From Iodobacter violaceini (lineage in GTDB: Bacteria; Pseudomonadota; Gammaproteobacteria; Burkholderiales; Chitinibacteraceae): DNA of 64,000 bases. A model generated the notes under the pieces. It searched no databases, was not told the DNA's origin, and saw only the letters and a program-made list of their open reading frames with translations. Where the stretch lies: the NCBI RefSeq assembly GCF_011601265.1, contig NZ_JAAOLX010000002.1, positions 62,001 to 126,000 of the forward strand. The letters are read 5' to 3'. Shown piece by piece: positions 56,122 to 63,913 of this stretch; the first letter of the stretch is position 1, and each line of letters opens with the position of its first letter. The position numbers were made by a program, and so were the translations under genes.

Positions 56122-56838
56122 ATGCATTTTTCGCAGAGTTTTGATCTCAACCTGTTGTTTAATTCTTTTTTAAATCTGAGTGTCGCGTTTATTCTGGGTT
56201 CAATTATCGGCTATGAGCGGCAGTACCGGCAGCGCACTGCCGGTTTGCGCACCAATACTCTGGTGTCGCTGGCTGCTGCCGTGTTCGTGGGGCTGGCTTA
56301 CCGTTTAAACGGGCCAGGCAGCGCCTCACATGTTGCCGCCTACGTGGTTTCTGGAGTTGGTTTTCTGGGGGCGGGTACCATTATGAAAGAGGGGCTGAAT
56401 GTGCGCGGGCTGAATACCGCCGCCACCTTGTGGGGCTCTGCAGCCGTTGGCGCCTGCGCAGGGGCTGGCATGATTGCAGACGCGCTGATGGCTGCAGTAT
56501 TTGTGCTGGCAGCCAATACTTTATTACGCCCCGTAGTGAATGCCATTAACCGCACGCCGGTTAACGATCAGACTGGTGAGGTGAGTTACCAGATTTGTAT
56601 GATTGTGGATGGCGACAGGCAAAAACATGCTTTAAGTGCGCTGGAGTCTCTGCTGGAACAGGCTCAGTACCCCCTGGGGGATCTGGATGTGGAGCCATTT
56701 GGCGATGATGATGTCGAAATCACGGCAACGTTGCTTTCCACTTCGGTGGATTCGGGCAAGCTGGATACCCTGATCGCACAAATGACCAAACGCCCGTATA
56801 TCAAGCAAGTCTTCTGGAATTTGTCTGCGGCAGAATAA
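56122..56838 (+). CDS. mgtC: MgtC family membrane protein
   Basis: A 238-residue protein with about five N-terminal helices and a soluble ACT-like C-terminal domain (about 150-238). Signature text: GSIIGYERQYRQRTAGLRTN, GVGFLGAGTIMKEG and VRGLNTAATLWGSAAVGACA. MgtC helps growth under low Mg2+ and, in pathogens, survival in macrophages, partly by affecting F-ATPase. AAGGAG before ATG. Cotranscribed with mgtA. Confidence 0.93.
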   Translation: MHFSQSFDLNLLFNSFLNLSVAFILGSIIGYERQYRQRTAGLRTNTLVSLAAAVFVGLAYRLNGPGSASHVAAYVVSGVGFLGAGTIMKEGLNVRGLNTAATLWGSAAVGACAGAGMIADALMAAVFVLAANTLLRPVVNAINRTPVNDQTGEVSYQICMIVDGDRQKHALSALESLLEQAQYPLGDLDVEPFGDDDVEITATLLSTSVDSGKLDTLIAQMTKRPYIKQVFWNLSAAE

Positions 56839-56847
56839 AGCGCAAAA

Positions 56848-56873
56848 AAAACCCCGCAATAGCGGGGTTTTTT
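56848..56873 (+). terminator. Bidirectional terminator between mgtC and adhE
   Basis: AAAACCCCGC / GCGGGGTTTT (56,848-56,857 / 56,862-56,871) with A and T runs on both sides serves the convergent genes mgtC and adhE. Confidence 0.92.
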
Positions 56874-56889
56874 ATCAGCGCAGTGCTTA

Positions 56890-59517
56890 TTATTTAGCAG
56901 CTTGCTCTTCACGCAGATGGTTTTCTACAAAAGCGTTACCATAATAGCTGTCCAGCAAGAGTTGTTTCAGCTCTGAAATCAATGGGTAACGTGGGTTAGC
57001 ACCGGTACATTGATCGTCAAACGCTTCTTCAGCCAATTGATCCACTTTAGAAAGGAACAGCGCTTCAGGTACGCCTGCTTCTTTAATCGAAGCAGGAATT
57101 TGAATTGTTGCTTTCAGCTCTTCCACCCAAGCAATCAGGTTCGCTACTTTTTGCTCATCATTCTTGCCGCCAAGGCCAAGGTGTTCAGCAATATCAGCAT
57201 AACGGCAACGCGCTTGCGGACGATCATACTGGCTGAATGCCGTTTGCTTGGTTGGAATATCTGCCGAATTGAAACGAATCACGTTAGAAATCAGCAGGGC
57301 ATTGGCCAGGCCGTGTGCCAGATGGAACTCAGCACCCAGCTTATGCGCCATGGAGTGACAAACCCCCAGGAACGCATTGGCAAACGCAATACCGGCGATT
57401 GTTGAAGCATTGTGCACCAGCTCGCGTGCTTTAGGATCTTTTGCGCCGTTAATATAAGACGATGGTAAGTTTTCTTTCAGCAGTTTCAGTGATTGCAGTG
57501 CCTGCGGATCAGAATATTCATTGGCCAATACGGATACATAAGCTTCTAAAGCGTGTGTTACCGCATCAATCCCACCAAAGGCGGTCAGGCTTTTTGGCAT
57601 ATTCATCACTAAATCGGCATCGATAATCGCCATGTTCGGTGTAAGCTCATAATCGGCAATCGGGTATTTCATGCCGGTTTTTTCATCTGTAACCACAGCA
57701 AACGGGGTCACTTCTGAGCCAGTACCTGAGGTGGTTGGAATCGCAACCAATTCAGCTTTGATGCCCATTTTAGGGAACTTATAAATACGCTTAGTGATAT
57801 CCATAAAGCGCAGGGCAAGGTCTTCAAAGTGAACTTCAGGATGCTCGTACATCACCCACATAATTTTTGCCGCATCCATTGGCGAGCCGCCACCCAGCGC
57901 AATAATTACGTCAGGTTTAAACATGTTCAACGAATGCACGCCTTTACGAACCACTTCTAATGTCGGATCGGCTTCAACTTCGTGGAAAACCTCAACTTCC
58001 ATGCCCATTTGCTTCAGCACTTTGATGGTTTCATCGCAGTAGCCATTGGCAAACAGGTAAGGGCCGGTCACAACAGTTGCACGTTTCTTGCCAGTCAGAT
58101 CGGCAAGGGCAAATGGCAGACAACCACGACGGAAGTAGATGTTTTTAGGAAGTTTGTGCCACAACATATTTTCGGCCCGTTTAGCGACAGTTTTGGTGTT
58201 GATCAGGTGTTTTGGACCCACGTTTTCAGAGATCGAATTACCACCCCATGAACCACAACCCAGCGTTAACGACGGAGCCAGCTTAAAGTTGTACAAGTCG
58301 CCAATCCCGCCTTGCGAAGCAGGGGAGTTGATCAGAATACGGGCCGTTTTCATTTTGTCGCCAAAATAAGCGATGCGTTCGTGCTGCTGATCCTGATCGG
58401 TATAAAGCGCGGAGGTATGGCCAATCCCGCCCAAAGCAACCAATGCTTCAGCCTTGGATACGGCTTCGTAAAAGTCTTTAGCGCGGTACATCGCTAAAGT
58501 TGGTGATAGTTTTTCGTGCGCGAAAGCTTCTTCTTCGCCGGTTGATGTTACTTCAGCAATCAGAATCTTTGTGTAACTAGGCACTTTAATGCCTGCCATT
58601 TCTGCAATCTTAACTGCAGCCTGACCCACAACACCTGCATTCAGGTTGCCATCAATCAAAATGACTTTACGAACGGCTTCAGCTTCTTTCTTGCTTAAGA
58701 TATGGCCGCCGCTTTGCGCAAAACGGGCCTTCATTGCTTCATAAACACTGTCAACCACAATGACAGATTGCTCAGATGCACACACAACGCCGTTATCAAA
58801 GGTCTTGGACATCAGGATAGAAGCAACGGCACGTTTGATATCTGCAGTTTCATCAATCACAACCGGTGTATTGCCAGCACCCACACCAATGGCTGGTTTG
58901 CCGGATGAGTAGGCCGCACGAACCATGCCCGGGCCACCTGTGGCCAGAATAAGGTTGATGTCTTTGTGTTTCATCAGCTGGTTAGACAGCTCAACAGTTG
59001 GCTGGTCAATCCAGCCGATAATATCGCGTGGCGCACCAGCTGCTACGGCAGCATCAAGCACAATTCGTGCAGCTTCACAGGTTGAGCCTTTTGCACGCGG
59101 GTGTGGGCTGAAAACAATACCATTACGGGTTTTAAGTGCAATCAGCGCTTTAAAAATGGCGGTAGAAGTAGGGTTGGTTGTTGGCACGATCCCGCAAATG
59201 ATCCCGATAGGCTCTGCGATAGTGATAATGCCGTACGCGTCATCCTGAGACAAAATGCCGCAGGTTTTTTCATCTTTGTACGCGTTATAAATATATTCAG
59301 AAGCAAAGTGATTTTTAATTACTTTATCTTCAAGCACGCCCATGCCAGTTTCTGCAACGGCAAGCTTGGCCAGAGGCAAACGCGCATCTGCGGCAGCCAG
59401 TGCAGCGGCACGGAAAATCTTGTCAACTTGTTCTTGTGAGTATGTAGCAAAAAGCTGCTGCGCTTTTTTAACCCGCGCCATCAGTGCATCGAGTTCTTGA
59501 ATGTTAGAAACAGTCAT
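56890..59517 (-). CDS. adhE: Bifunctional acetaldehyde-CoA/alcohol dehydrogenase
   Basis: An 875-residue enzyme that reduces acetyl-CoA to ethanol with two NADH during anaerobic growth. N-terminal aldehyde dehydrogenase (1-440): catalytic Cys in NGVVCASEQSVIV, GGPGMVRAAYSSGKPAIGVG. C-terminal iron alcohol dehydrogenase (about 455-870): IALGGGSPMDAAKIMWVMYE, TTSGTGSEVTPF and iron ligands in CHSMAHKLGAEFHLAHGLAN. Full length. GGAG before the ATG. An FNR box and a -10 (TATATT, 59,620-59,625 minus strand) lie upstream. Confidence 0.96.
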   Translation of the reverse strand: MTVSNIQELDALMARVKKAQQLFATYSQEQVDKIFRAAALAAADARLPLAKLAVAETGMGVLEDKVIKNHFASEYIYNAYKDEKTCGILSQDDAYGIITIAEPIGIICGIVPTTNPTSTAIFKALIALKTRNGIVFSPHPRAKGSTCEAARIVLDAAVAAGAPRDIIGWIDQPTVELSNQLMKHKDINLILATGGPGMVRAAYSSGKPAIGVGAGNTPVVIDETADIKRAVASILMSKTFDNGVVCASEQSVIVVDSVYEAMKARFAQSGGHILSKKEAEAVRKVILIDGNLNAGVVGQAAVKIAEMAGIKVPSYTKILIAEVTSTGEEEAFAHEKLSPTLAMYRAKDFYEAVSKAEALVALGGIGHTSALYTDQDQQHERIAYFGDKMKTARILINSPASQGGIGDLYNFKLAPSLTLGCGSWGGNSISENVGPKHLINTKTVAKRAENMLWHKLPKNIYFRRGCLPFALADLTGKKRATVVTGPYLFANGYCDETIKVLKQMGMEVEVFHEVEADPTLEVVRKGVHSLNMFKPDVIIALGGGSPMDAAKIMWVMYEHPEVHFEDLALRFMDITKRIYKFPKMGIKAELVAIPTTSGTGSEVTPFAVVTDEKTGMKYPIADYELTPNMAIIDADLVMNMPKSLTAFGGIDAVTHALEAYVSVLANEYSDPQALQSLKLLKENLPSSYINGAKDPKARELVHNASTIAGIAFANAFLGVCHSMAHKLGAEFHLAHGLANALLISNVIRFNSADIPTKQTAFSQYDRPQARCRYADIAEHLGLGGKNDEQKVANLIAWVEELKATIQIPASIKEAGVPEALFLSKVDQLAEEAFDDQCTGANPRYPLISELKQLLLDSYYGNAFVENHLREEQAAK

Positions 59518-59619
59518 TTTTCATCTCCAGAGAAACTTTATAAACGGCTTTAAAATCACTAATCAATTGGGACCTGCGAACTTGCTGCTGGTTCACATGG
59601 GTAAAGCGAACATCTACAG

Positions 59620-59658
59620 AATATACCGGGCAGCCCAAGACTACTTGATAAATATCAA
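59620..59658 (-). promoter_or_regulatory. FNR/ANR box and promoter of adhE
   Basis: TTGATAAATATCAA (59,645-59,658) is a perfect FNR consensus (TTGAT-N4-ATCAA). A -10 candidate TATATT (59,620-59,625, minus strand) would place transcription start near 59,613, so the box centre lies about 39-42 bases upstream, the class II activator position. It fits oxygen-controlled expression of a fermentation enzyme. Confidence 0.75.
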
Positions 59659-59681
59659 ACTGCATTTGATCATTTTATTTT

Positions 59682-59709
59682 TGTTCACATAATGTATATT
59701 ATGTAAAGT
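59682..59709 (+). other. dif: dif site / left attachment site of the filamentous prophage
   Basis: A 28-base XerCD site: left arm TGTTCACATAA, central TGTATA, right arm TTATGTAAAGT. Compared from memory with E. coli dif it agrees at about 23 of 28 positions, including the whole centre. XerCD resolves chromosome dimers here, and filamentous phages commonly integrate at dif. Phage genes begin 91 bases to the right, so this should be attL. Confidence 0.85.
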
Positions 59710-59752
59710 TACGAAACAGAAAACGAAGTCAAAGAAGTCGCGCCAAAACAAC

Positions 59753-59786
59753 AAAAAACATCAGCCTGACAAACTGGTGTTTTTTT
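59753..59786 (+). terminator. Terminator at the left end of the prophage
   Basis: AAAAAACATCAG / CTGGTGTTTTTT (one T-G pair, 9-base loop) with a T run on the plus strand. No plus-strand gene precedes it in the prophage. In the circular phage form it would end transcripts crossing the attachment site. Confidence 0.6.
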
Positions 59787-59799
59787 ATGTGATTTTGAT

Positions 59800-60249
59800 A
59801 TGCGAATGTATCCCCGCGCCGGTTTTCAACCCCAGCCGGCCACAGAGACTCTTTTAACGGCCCTTCTCGCGCTCCCTGCTTCAGATATGTGCGATGCGCT
59901 CGGAATATCGCTAAAAACGCACCTAGGCTATTTAAGCGGACAAATCCCCGTGCCTAAAATCGTATTTCTATTCGCCCAGGTTATCGCTGGCCAAGAACTT
60001 GGAAAAGGCTGGGGGAAATTCTCAGGGATGCGTATTGACGGTGAATGGCTCGTTCTACCGGGGTATGACAAAAAAGAAGGAATTAGGTACGAAGAGCTTA
60101 AAAATCTTTGGCATATGCGCCAAACCCTTGCGCTAGCCAGCGGCTACACAAGAACAATTGAAAAACTGATGGTTGAGCGCGACTTTTATAAACGCCAATG
60201 CCTGAAAGAAGCAAAATACGGAATGATGCTCAACCAAATCATTCCTTAA
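59800..60249 (+). CDS. Phage regulatory protein, DUF3653-like
   Basis: A 149-residue protein: an HTH-like segment (MCDALGISLKTHLGYLSGQI), then GWGKFSGMRIDGEWLVLPGY and a coiled C-terminus (TIEKLMVERDFYKRQCLKEA). It resembles DUF3653 phage proteins that follow a helix-turn-helix plus WRGWRI pattern. It is the only plus-strand gene of the visible prophage, which suggests a repressor or control role. The start could be 59,806. Moderate certainty. Confidence 0.6.
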   Translation: MRMYPRAGFQPQPATETLLTALLALPASDMCDALGISLKTHLGYLSGQIPVPKIVFLFAQVIAGQELGKGWGKFSGMRIDGEWLVLPGYDKKEGIRYEELKNLWHMRQTLALASGYTRTIEKLMVERDFYKRQCLKEAKYGMMLNQIIP

Positions 60250-60409
60250 GCGCCCTGCTGCGTGCTGCCGGTGTAAAAGCCGGCTTTAGGGGGTGATTCG
60301 TTGGCCCTTTTTACGCATCCCCGGGGAGCCTCACGCGGGGCCGCGCTCAGCACGACAAATAGCACTTCGTGGCAACAATTTTGCAGCTTGATTTGATGTG
60401 CAGTAATCC
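60250..60409. other. Noncoding stretch of the prophage
   Basis: GC-rich hairpins (for example CCCCG...CGGGG around 60,320-60,345) between the convergent regulator and lipoprotein genes. In filamentous phages such intergenic DNA holds the replication origin or packaging signal. No specific motif was recognised. Confidence 0.35.
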
Positions 60410-60541
60410 TTAATTAGTGACTTGACGCTGACCCCAGCGATCTGAATTCCAAAAGTCAATAAAGTGCGCTCGCCGGTCTGGCGTATTCGCGCACCCCGAA
60501 AGAAATAATATCAGCAACATATACAAAAATTTAAGTTTCAT
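60410..60541 (-). CDS. 43-residue prophage lipoprotein
   Basis: MKLKFLYMLLILFLSGCANT carries a lipobox (LSGC, Cys17) followed by a short polar tail rich in Arg, Trp and Asp. The ATG lies inside the last codons of the Zot gene (11-base overlap), so it is translated from the same mRNA. A tiny lipoprotein here could serve in superinfection exclusion or assembly. Function unknown. Confidence 0.6.
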   Translation of the reverse strand: MKLKFLYMLLILFLSGCANTPDRRAHFIDFWNSDRWGQRQVTN

Positions 60542-61514
60542 TTCTTAAGCTGTTTTCATTTGACTGATTGCCATTTTGCAAAAATGGAATAAATACGCCA
60601 TTTTTTACAATATTTTCACACATGCTTTGCGGTACATCCAACGGCGTAGCCTGGTTGGTATAACACTTGCACCCTTTTGACGCAGTTTGCATACACACTT
60701 GCGGAGCTGGGACAGAAACAGGTTCGGTTAATTTGTCATATACCGGCGCGGTATACGCTAATGTAGGAATTCGCGGGGTTTGTTGTTCAATCCACTGCTC
60801 ACGCGTTAAATGGTCTTTAGAGGTACTTGGCAAACCTGGTGAATTAGTCGAACGATATTCAACCGGCGCAGAAGCTGCCGCATTAGCAGCCTCGATTTTC
60901 TTTTTCCCAGCAATAATATTGTACGAATAATAAATACAAAAAATAAGAAGACCTATTAAAACGGGGATAAACAAAATCTTTGCCGGAATGCTTCTTTTAA
61001 CCGTGTGCAATTCTGCGCTTTTGTAATAATCGTAAATCTCTTTAGGATACGCCCACATATGCTTGATAGAGTCTTTTCGTGACTTATCACAATTTTCACG
61101 CACACCCTGAAATTCATGTACAGTCGCCTTTTTTAAACCGAATGGGCGCATTACATGGAAATGCTTCCCTACTAAACGCCGTACATTGCCATCAATCAGC
61201 ATCGGGTGCTGGGTAATTAAAAAAATGTCATGCCCTTTATGCCTATGCGTTTCCAGCTCTGATACATGCTTCGGCACCGCTGAGCCACTCGCCCGCGTTC
61301 TAAATACACGCTGACATTCATCAATCACAATAATTGCACCCTTCGGGCATTCCGGCCATTTCTCAGGCTCAATTTCAACCCATGGTAGCTTTAAATCAGT
61401 AATACCGGAATAAAAAACTTGCCTATCGTCCTTTTCAGACAATAATTTTACATCCTGCAAAGTGCGTAATGTTTTCCCCGCGCCTGGCATGCCAGTAATT
61501 AAATGAATTGTCAT
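60531..61514 (-). CDS. zot: Zonular occludens toxin (Zot)-domain assembly ATPase, pI-like
   Basis: A 327-residue inner-membrane ATPase driving filamentous phage assembly and export. Walker A GMPGAGKT (8-15), Walker B IIVIDECQRVFR, sensor region FLITQHPMLID, a membrane helix (ILFIPVLIGLLIFCIYY, about 180-197) and a periplasmic C-terminal part with paired cysteines (SKGCKCYTN). The Zot name comes from Vibrio phage CTX; toxin activity is not implied. Overlaps the DUF2523 gene by 4 bases. Confidence 0.93.
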   Translation of the reverse strand: MTIHLITGMPGAGKTLRTLQDVKLLSEKDDRQVFYSGITDLKLPWVEIEPEKWPECPKGAIIVIDECQRVFRTRASGSAVPKHVSELETHRHKGHDIFLITQHPMLIDGNVRRLVGKHFHVMRPFGLKKATVHEFQGVRENCDKSRKDSIKHMWAYPKEIYDYYKSAELHTVKRSIPAKILFIPVLIGLLIFCIYYSYNIIAGKKKIEAANAAASAPVEYRSTNSPGLPSTSKDHLTREQWIEQQTPRIPTLAYTAPVYDKLTEPVSVPAPQVCMQTASKGCKCYTNQATPLDVPQSMCENIVKNGVFIPFLQNGNQSNENSLRNET

Positions 61515-61816
61515 TTAGCCACCCACTTTCTCATTCCTGACGCGGTTAAACCAGAAATAACTAATTTTGCAGTGAAAGCAGAAAGCAAAATAGAAATACA
61601 AACATCAATTTTCAGCAGACCCATTACCTGAACGATTTCAATCGGAATATCTTTAAGATTCTGAATAATATCAAGCTTAATATTATCTAAAAGCTTACTA
61701 ATTCCAGAATACGAAACAACGCCAACACCAAACGCAATTAACGCACGGCCAAAAAACGTAGCAGCAGCAGAAACTAATCCACCGATTAATGCAGCTATCC
61801 ATGGAGCAGCAAACAT
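61511..61816 (-). CDS. DUF2523 minor coat protein, pVI-like
   Basis: A 101-residue hydrophobic protein with three membrane segments (PWIAALIGGLVSAAATFFGR, AFGVGVVSYSGI, IDVCISILLSAFTAKLVISG). DUF2523 proteins sit between the adsorption protein and Zot genes and correspond to pVI at the virion tip. Confidence 0.88.
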   Translation of the reverse strand: MFAAPWIAALIGGLVSAAATFFGRALIAFGVGVVSYSGISKLLDNIKLDIIQNLKDIPIEIVQVMGLLKIDVCISILLSAFTAKLVISGLTASGMRKWVAK

Positions 61817-61830
61817 AATTAATTAACCCC

Positions 61831-63228
61831 TTACGCTAATGAAGTAGAAATAATTCTGGCGGCAGCTAGCATCGTAAAAGCAACCGCTATATTTCCCATT
61901 GCCTCCAGTATTTTGTTTAATCTGGATATCGGAATAGAAACGGTATGCCCCATTAATACAACATTAAAATCTATCAAACCGCCTGACGTTAAAAACCGAG
62001 TTTTTTTAATGACATCTTCTAAATCAACCGGCTTACCCGAAAAGCCCAATGCCTCCCTGATAGATGCAGTACCTGACGCATCCATTGCAGCAACGCCCGA
62101 CTTATAGAGAGCGCTATCAAGCAATTCTTTACGATCTTTTTCTTCCAAGCATTTCTCATGCCACGCCAGCCGCGCAATCTCGCATGTAGCAGGATCGGAA
62201 TTTACACATTTAAAAGCCTCACAAGACGCACTTAAACTTGCGGCACTACTTGCTGATGATGCAGACGTACCACTAGCAGGCAAACGGGTGCCCGTGCCAG
62301 TTCCAGTGCCTGTTCCAGACGGGCCAGAAGGATCTTTAGGATCAGTAGGCTTAGGGTCCTTAGGATCTTCTGGCTTAGGGTCCCACTTGTCACAGTTGCC
62401 GATGCACGCATCAGGCTTGGGCGATCCATCAGGATTAGGCGGGGACGGTGCTCCAGTTTTTAAACAGCGTTTAACCTCGCCGCCGCCATCACCCCAAGAT
62501 ATCGTTCCAAAAGAAGTGCCTTCTGGACAGTCTTGAGGGCCGTTAGGCTCCTTTGGTTTGGGTGCGTCCGTCGGAAACGGTGCGCCATTCGGTTTGGGTG
62601 CCCCCTCCTTCGCTGTACACTCTGAGCCTGAAAACTTCATCTGCATCCGCATATAAGCATTGCCAGCTGTATCCCCAACAACATTACCCCCCGCGGAATT
62701 TTTAATAGGCGGACCATTTGCTACAGTTTCGCAACTCTCAATACATGTCGGAAACCCTGATTTAGAAAATGAATTAAACGAACCTGAATCAAATAAAACA
62801 GCCGCCCCACCTGTTGACGGCATTTTAACGCCTGGAATTGGGATGTTATAAATACCCGCGCTTTGATTTCTTTTATCATCACAAGTAGATTTAGTTTTAC
62901 AAACAAGTCCTTCTTTTCGAATAAGCCCAGGCGGTGCTCCAGCATAATTGCAATGAAATGAATAATTCCTAACTAAAACCCATTCTTTATAATCAGGATG
63001 ATAGTAGTCACACGCGTAATATTCCATATCAGGCGTTGAACTTGCAAAAATAAAACGAGTTTTATAACCTGGCTTTTGAGCCGTGCAAAAAGGTACAATT
63101 TCTTCGTATGACAACGGTCCAGCACGCTCAGTATTTTTAGCAGGATAATCAGCAAAAGCTAATCCGCAGAGAAAATAAGCCAAAAGGCCAATAAACAAAC
63201 GACTAAAAAAAGTAATCCTTCCATTCAT
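61831..63228 (-). CDS. Phage adsorption protein, pIII/TspB-like
   Basis: A 465-residue virion-tip protein that binds the host receptor. Signal peptide (ITFFSRLFIGLLAYFLCGLA), a cysteine-bearing N-terminal domain, Pro/Lys/Asp-rich linker (KPEDPKDPKPTDPKDP) and Gly-Thr repeat GTGTGTGT, a cysteine-rich part (CEAFKCVNSDPATCEIA) and a C-terminal anchor (AVAFTMLAAARIIST). The layout resembles the TspB proteins of Neisseria filamentous phages. Host range is set by the N-terminal domain. Confidence 0.82.
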   Translation of the reverse strand: MNGRITFFSRLFIGLLAYFLCGLAFADYPAKNTERAGPLSYEEIVPFCTAQKPGYKTRFIFASSTPDMEYYACDYYHPDYKEWVLVRNYSFHCNYAGAPPGLIRKEGLVCKTKSTCDDKRNQSAGIYNIPIPGVKMPSTGGAAVLFDSGSFNSFSKSGFPTCIESCETVANGPPIKNSAGGNVVGDTAGNAYMRMQMKFSGSECTAKEGAPKPNGAPFPTDAPKPKEPNGPQDCPEGTSFGTISWGDGGGEVKRCLKTGAPSPPNPDGSPKPDACIGNCDKWDPKPEDPKDPKPTDPKDPSGPSGTGTGTGTGTRLPASGTSASSASSAASLSASCEAFKCVNSDPATCEIARLAWHEKCLEEKDRKELLDSALYKSGVAAMDASGTASIREALGFSGKPVDLEDVIKKTRFLTSGGLIDFNVVLMGHTVSIPISRLNKILEAMGNIAVAFTMLAAARIISTSLA

Positions 63229-63302
63229 ATCAACCCCTGATCATTTTGTCTGAGCGCCCGTGCGCCGCAAGCGTCGCCCAGTCGCTCATACAAAATTTAG
63301 GC

Positions 63303-63328
63303 GAAAAAAGAGCGGCAAAAAGCCGCCC
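63303..63328 (-). terminator. Terminator after the major coat protein gene
   Basis: On the minus strand GCGGC-TTTTT-GCCGC is followed by TCTTTTTT. It lies between the coat and adsorption protein genes, as in many filamentous phages, where it keeps coat protein mRNA abundant. Confidence 0.75.
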
Positions 63329-63343
63329 ATTAATGCAAAAAAA

Positions 63344-63550
63344 TTACAAGGCTTTTTGTGCCCACTTAAACACTTTAATACCCACTGCAATAGAAAGAGC
63401 GGCAATACCAATTAAACCAACGGCCTTTTGAGCTTCGCCCAATTCAGCAATGGCAGCAGTAATATCAACAGCCGCAAATGCAGGCGCTGTTACTACAGTA
63501 CCAGCAACAACTAAAACAACACGGGAAGCACGTTTGAAAAAGTTATTCAT
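63344..63550 (-). CDS. Major coat protein, pVIII-like
   Basis: A 68-residue precursor: signal peptide of about 26 residues (RVVLVVAGTVVTAPAFA), then a mature 42-residue helix with an acidic start (AVDITAAIAELGEAQ), hydrophobic centre (AVGLIGIAALSIAVGIKVF) and basic end (KWAQKAL). This is the standard form of filamentous phage major coat protein. Overlaps the next upstream gene by 8 bases. Confidence 0.92.
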   Translation of the reverse strand: MNNFFKRASRVVLVVAGTVVTAPAFAAVDITAAIAELGEAQKAVGLIGIAALSIAVGIKVFKWAQKAL

Positions 63551-63764
63551 TTAAATCTCCACTTTGGTTAACTGTCTTAATCAAGACACGAAAAAAGTAG
63601 GCAATTGCCCACAATAGCGCAACAGCCGCAACAACCGGCTTTGCATCCTCAATAGTCCAATCCATTACTGAACCAGACGTAATTACATATTGGCAACTGG
63701 TCGCCACATTAGACGCAATTTGCAACAATCCATCGGTGCGAATTGAAACGCATTGTTGAATCAT
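63543..63764 (-). CDS. Small phage membrane protein, probable minor coat protein
   Basis: A 73-residue protein with one C-terminal membrane helix (PVVAAVALLWAIAYFFRVLI) and an acidic tail. It is placed directly upstream of the major coat gene, where pVII/pIX-type minor coat proteins lie. Starts with an ATGA overlap to the 49-residue gene. Confidence 0.7.
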   Translation of the reverse strand: MIQQCVSIRTDGLLQIASNVATSCQYVITSGSVMDWTIEDAKPVVAAVALLWAIAYFFRVLIKTVNQSGDLNE

Positions 63765-63910
63765 TTTAAATGCAACGCTTTAGAAAGCTCAGAAATAGCA
63801 TTTTCCATATCCTCAATCTCACGCTTAAAACCAGCGGATAAAGCAATGCCATCTTCATCAGTTCTATCGACATAACGCGAAAAACGTTCACGATAATCTG
63901 CAATAGCCAT
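63761..63910 (-). CDS. 49-residue phage protein
   Basis: MAIADYRERFSRYVDRTDED begins a highly charged, helical protein (KREIEDMENAISELSKAL), probably a short coiled coil. It overlaps the next gene by 4 bases (ATGA), so it belongs to the phage operon. Function unknown. Confidence 0.6.
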   Translation of the reverse strand: MAIADYRERFSRYVDRTDEDGIALSAGFKREIEDMENAISELSKALHLK

Positions 63911-63913
63911 ATG

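Noticed and set aside
60531-61514. Zot as evidence of a toxin
   Set aside because: The protein is the pI-type assembly ATPase found in filamentous phages; nothing shows the processed toxin fragment.
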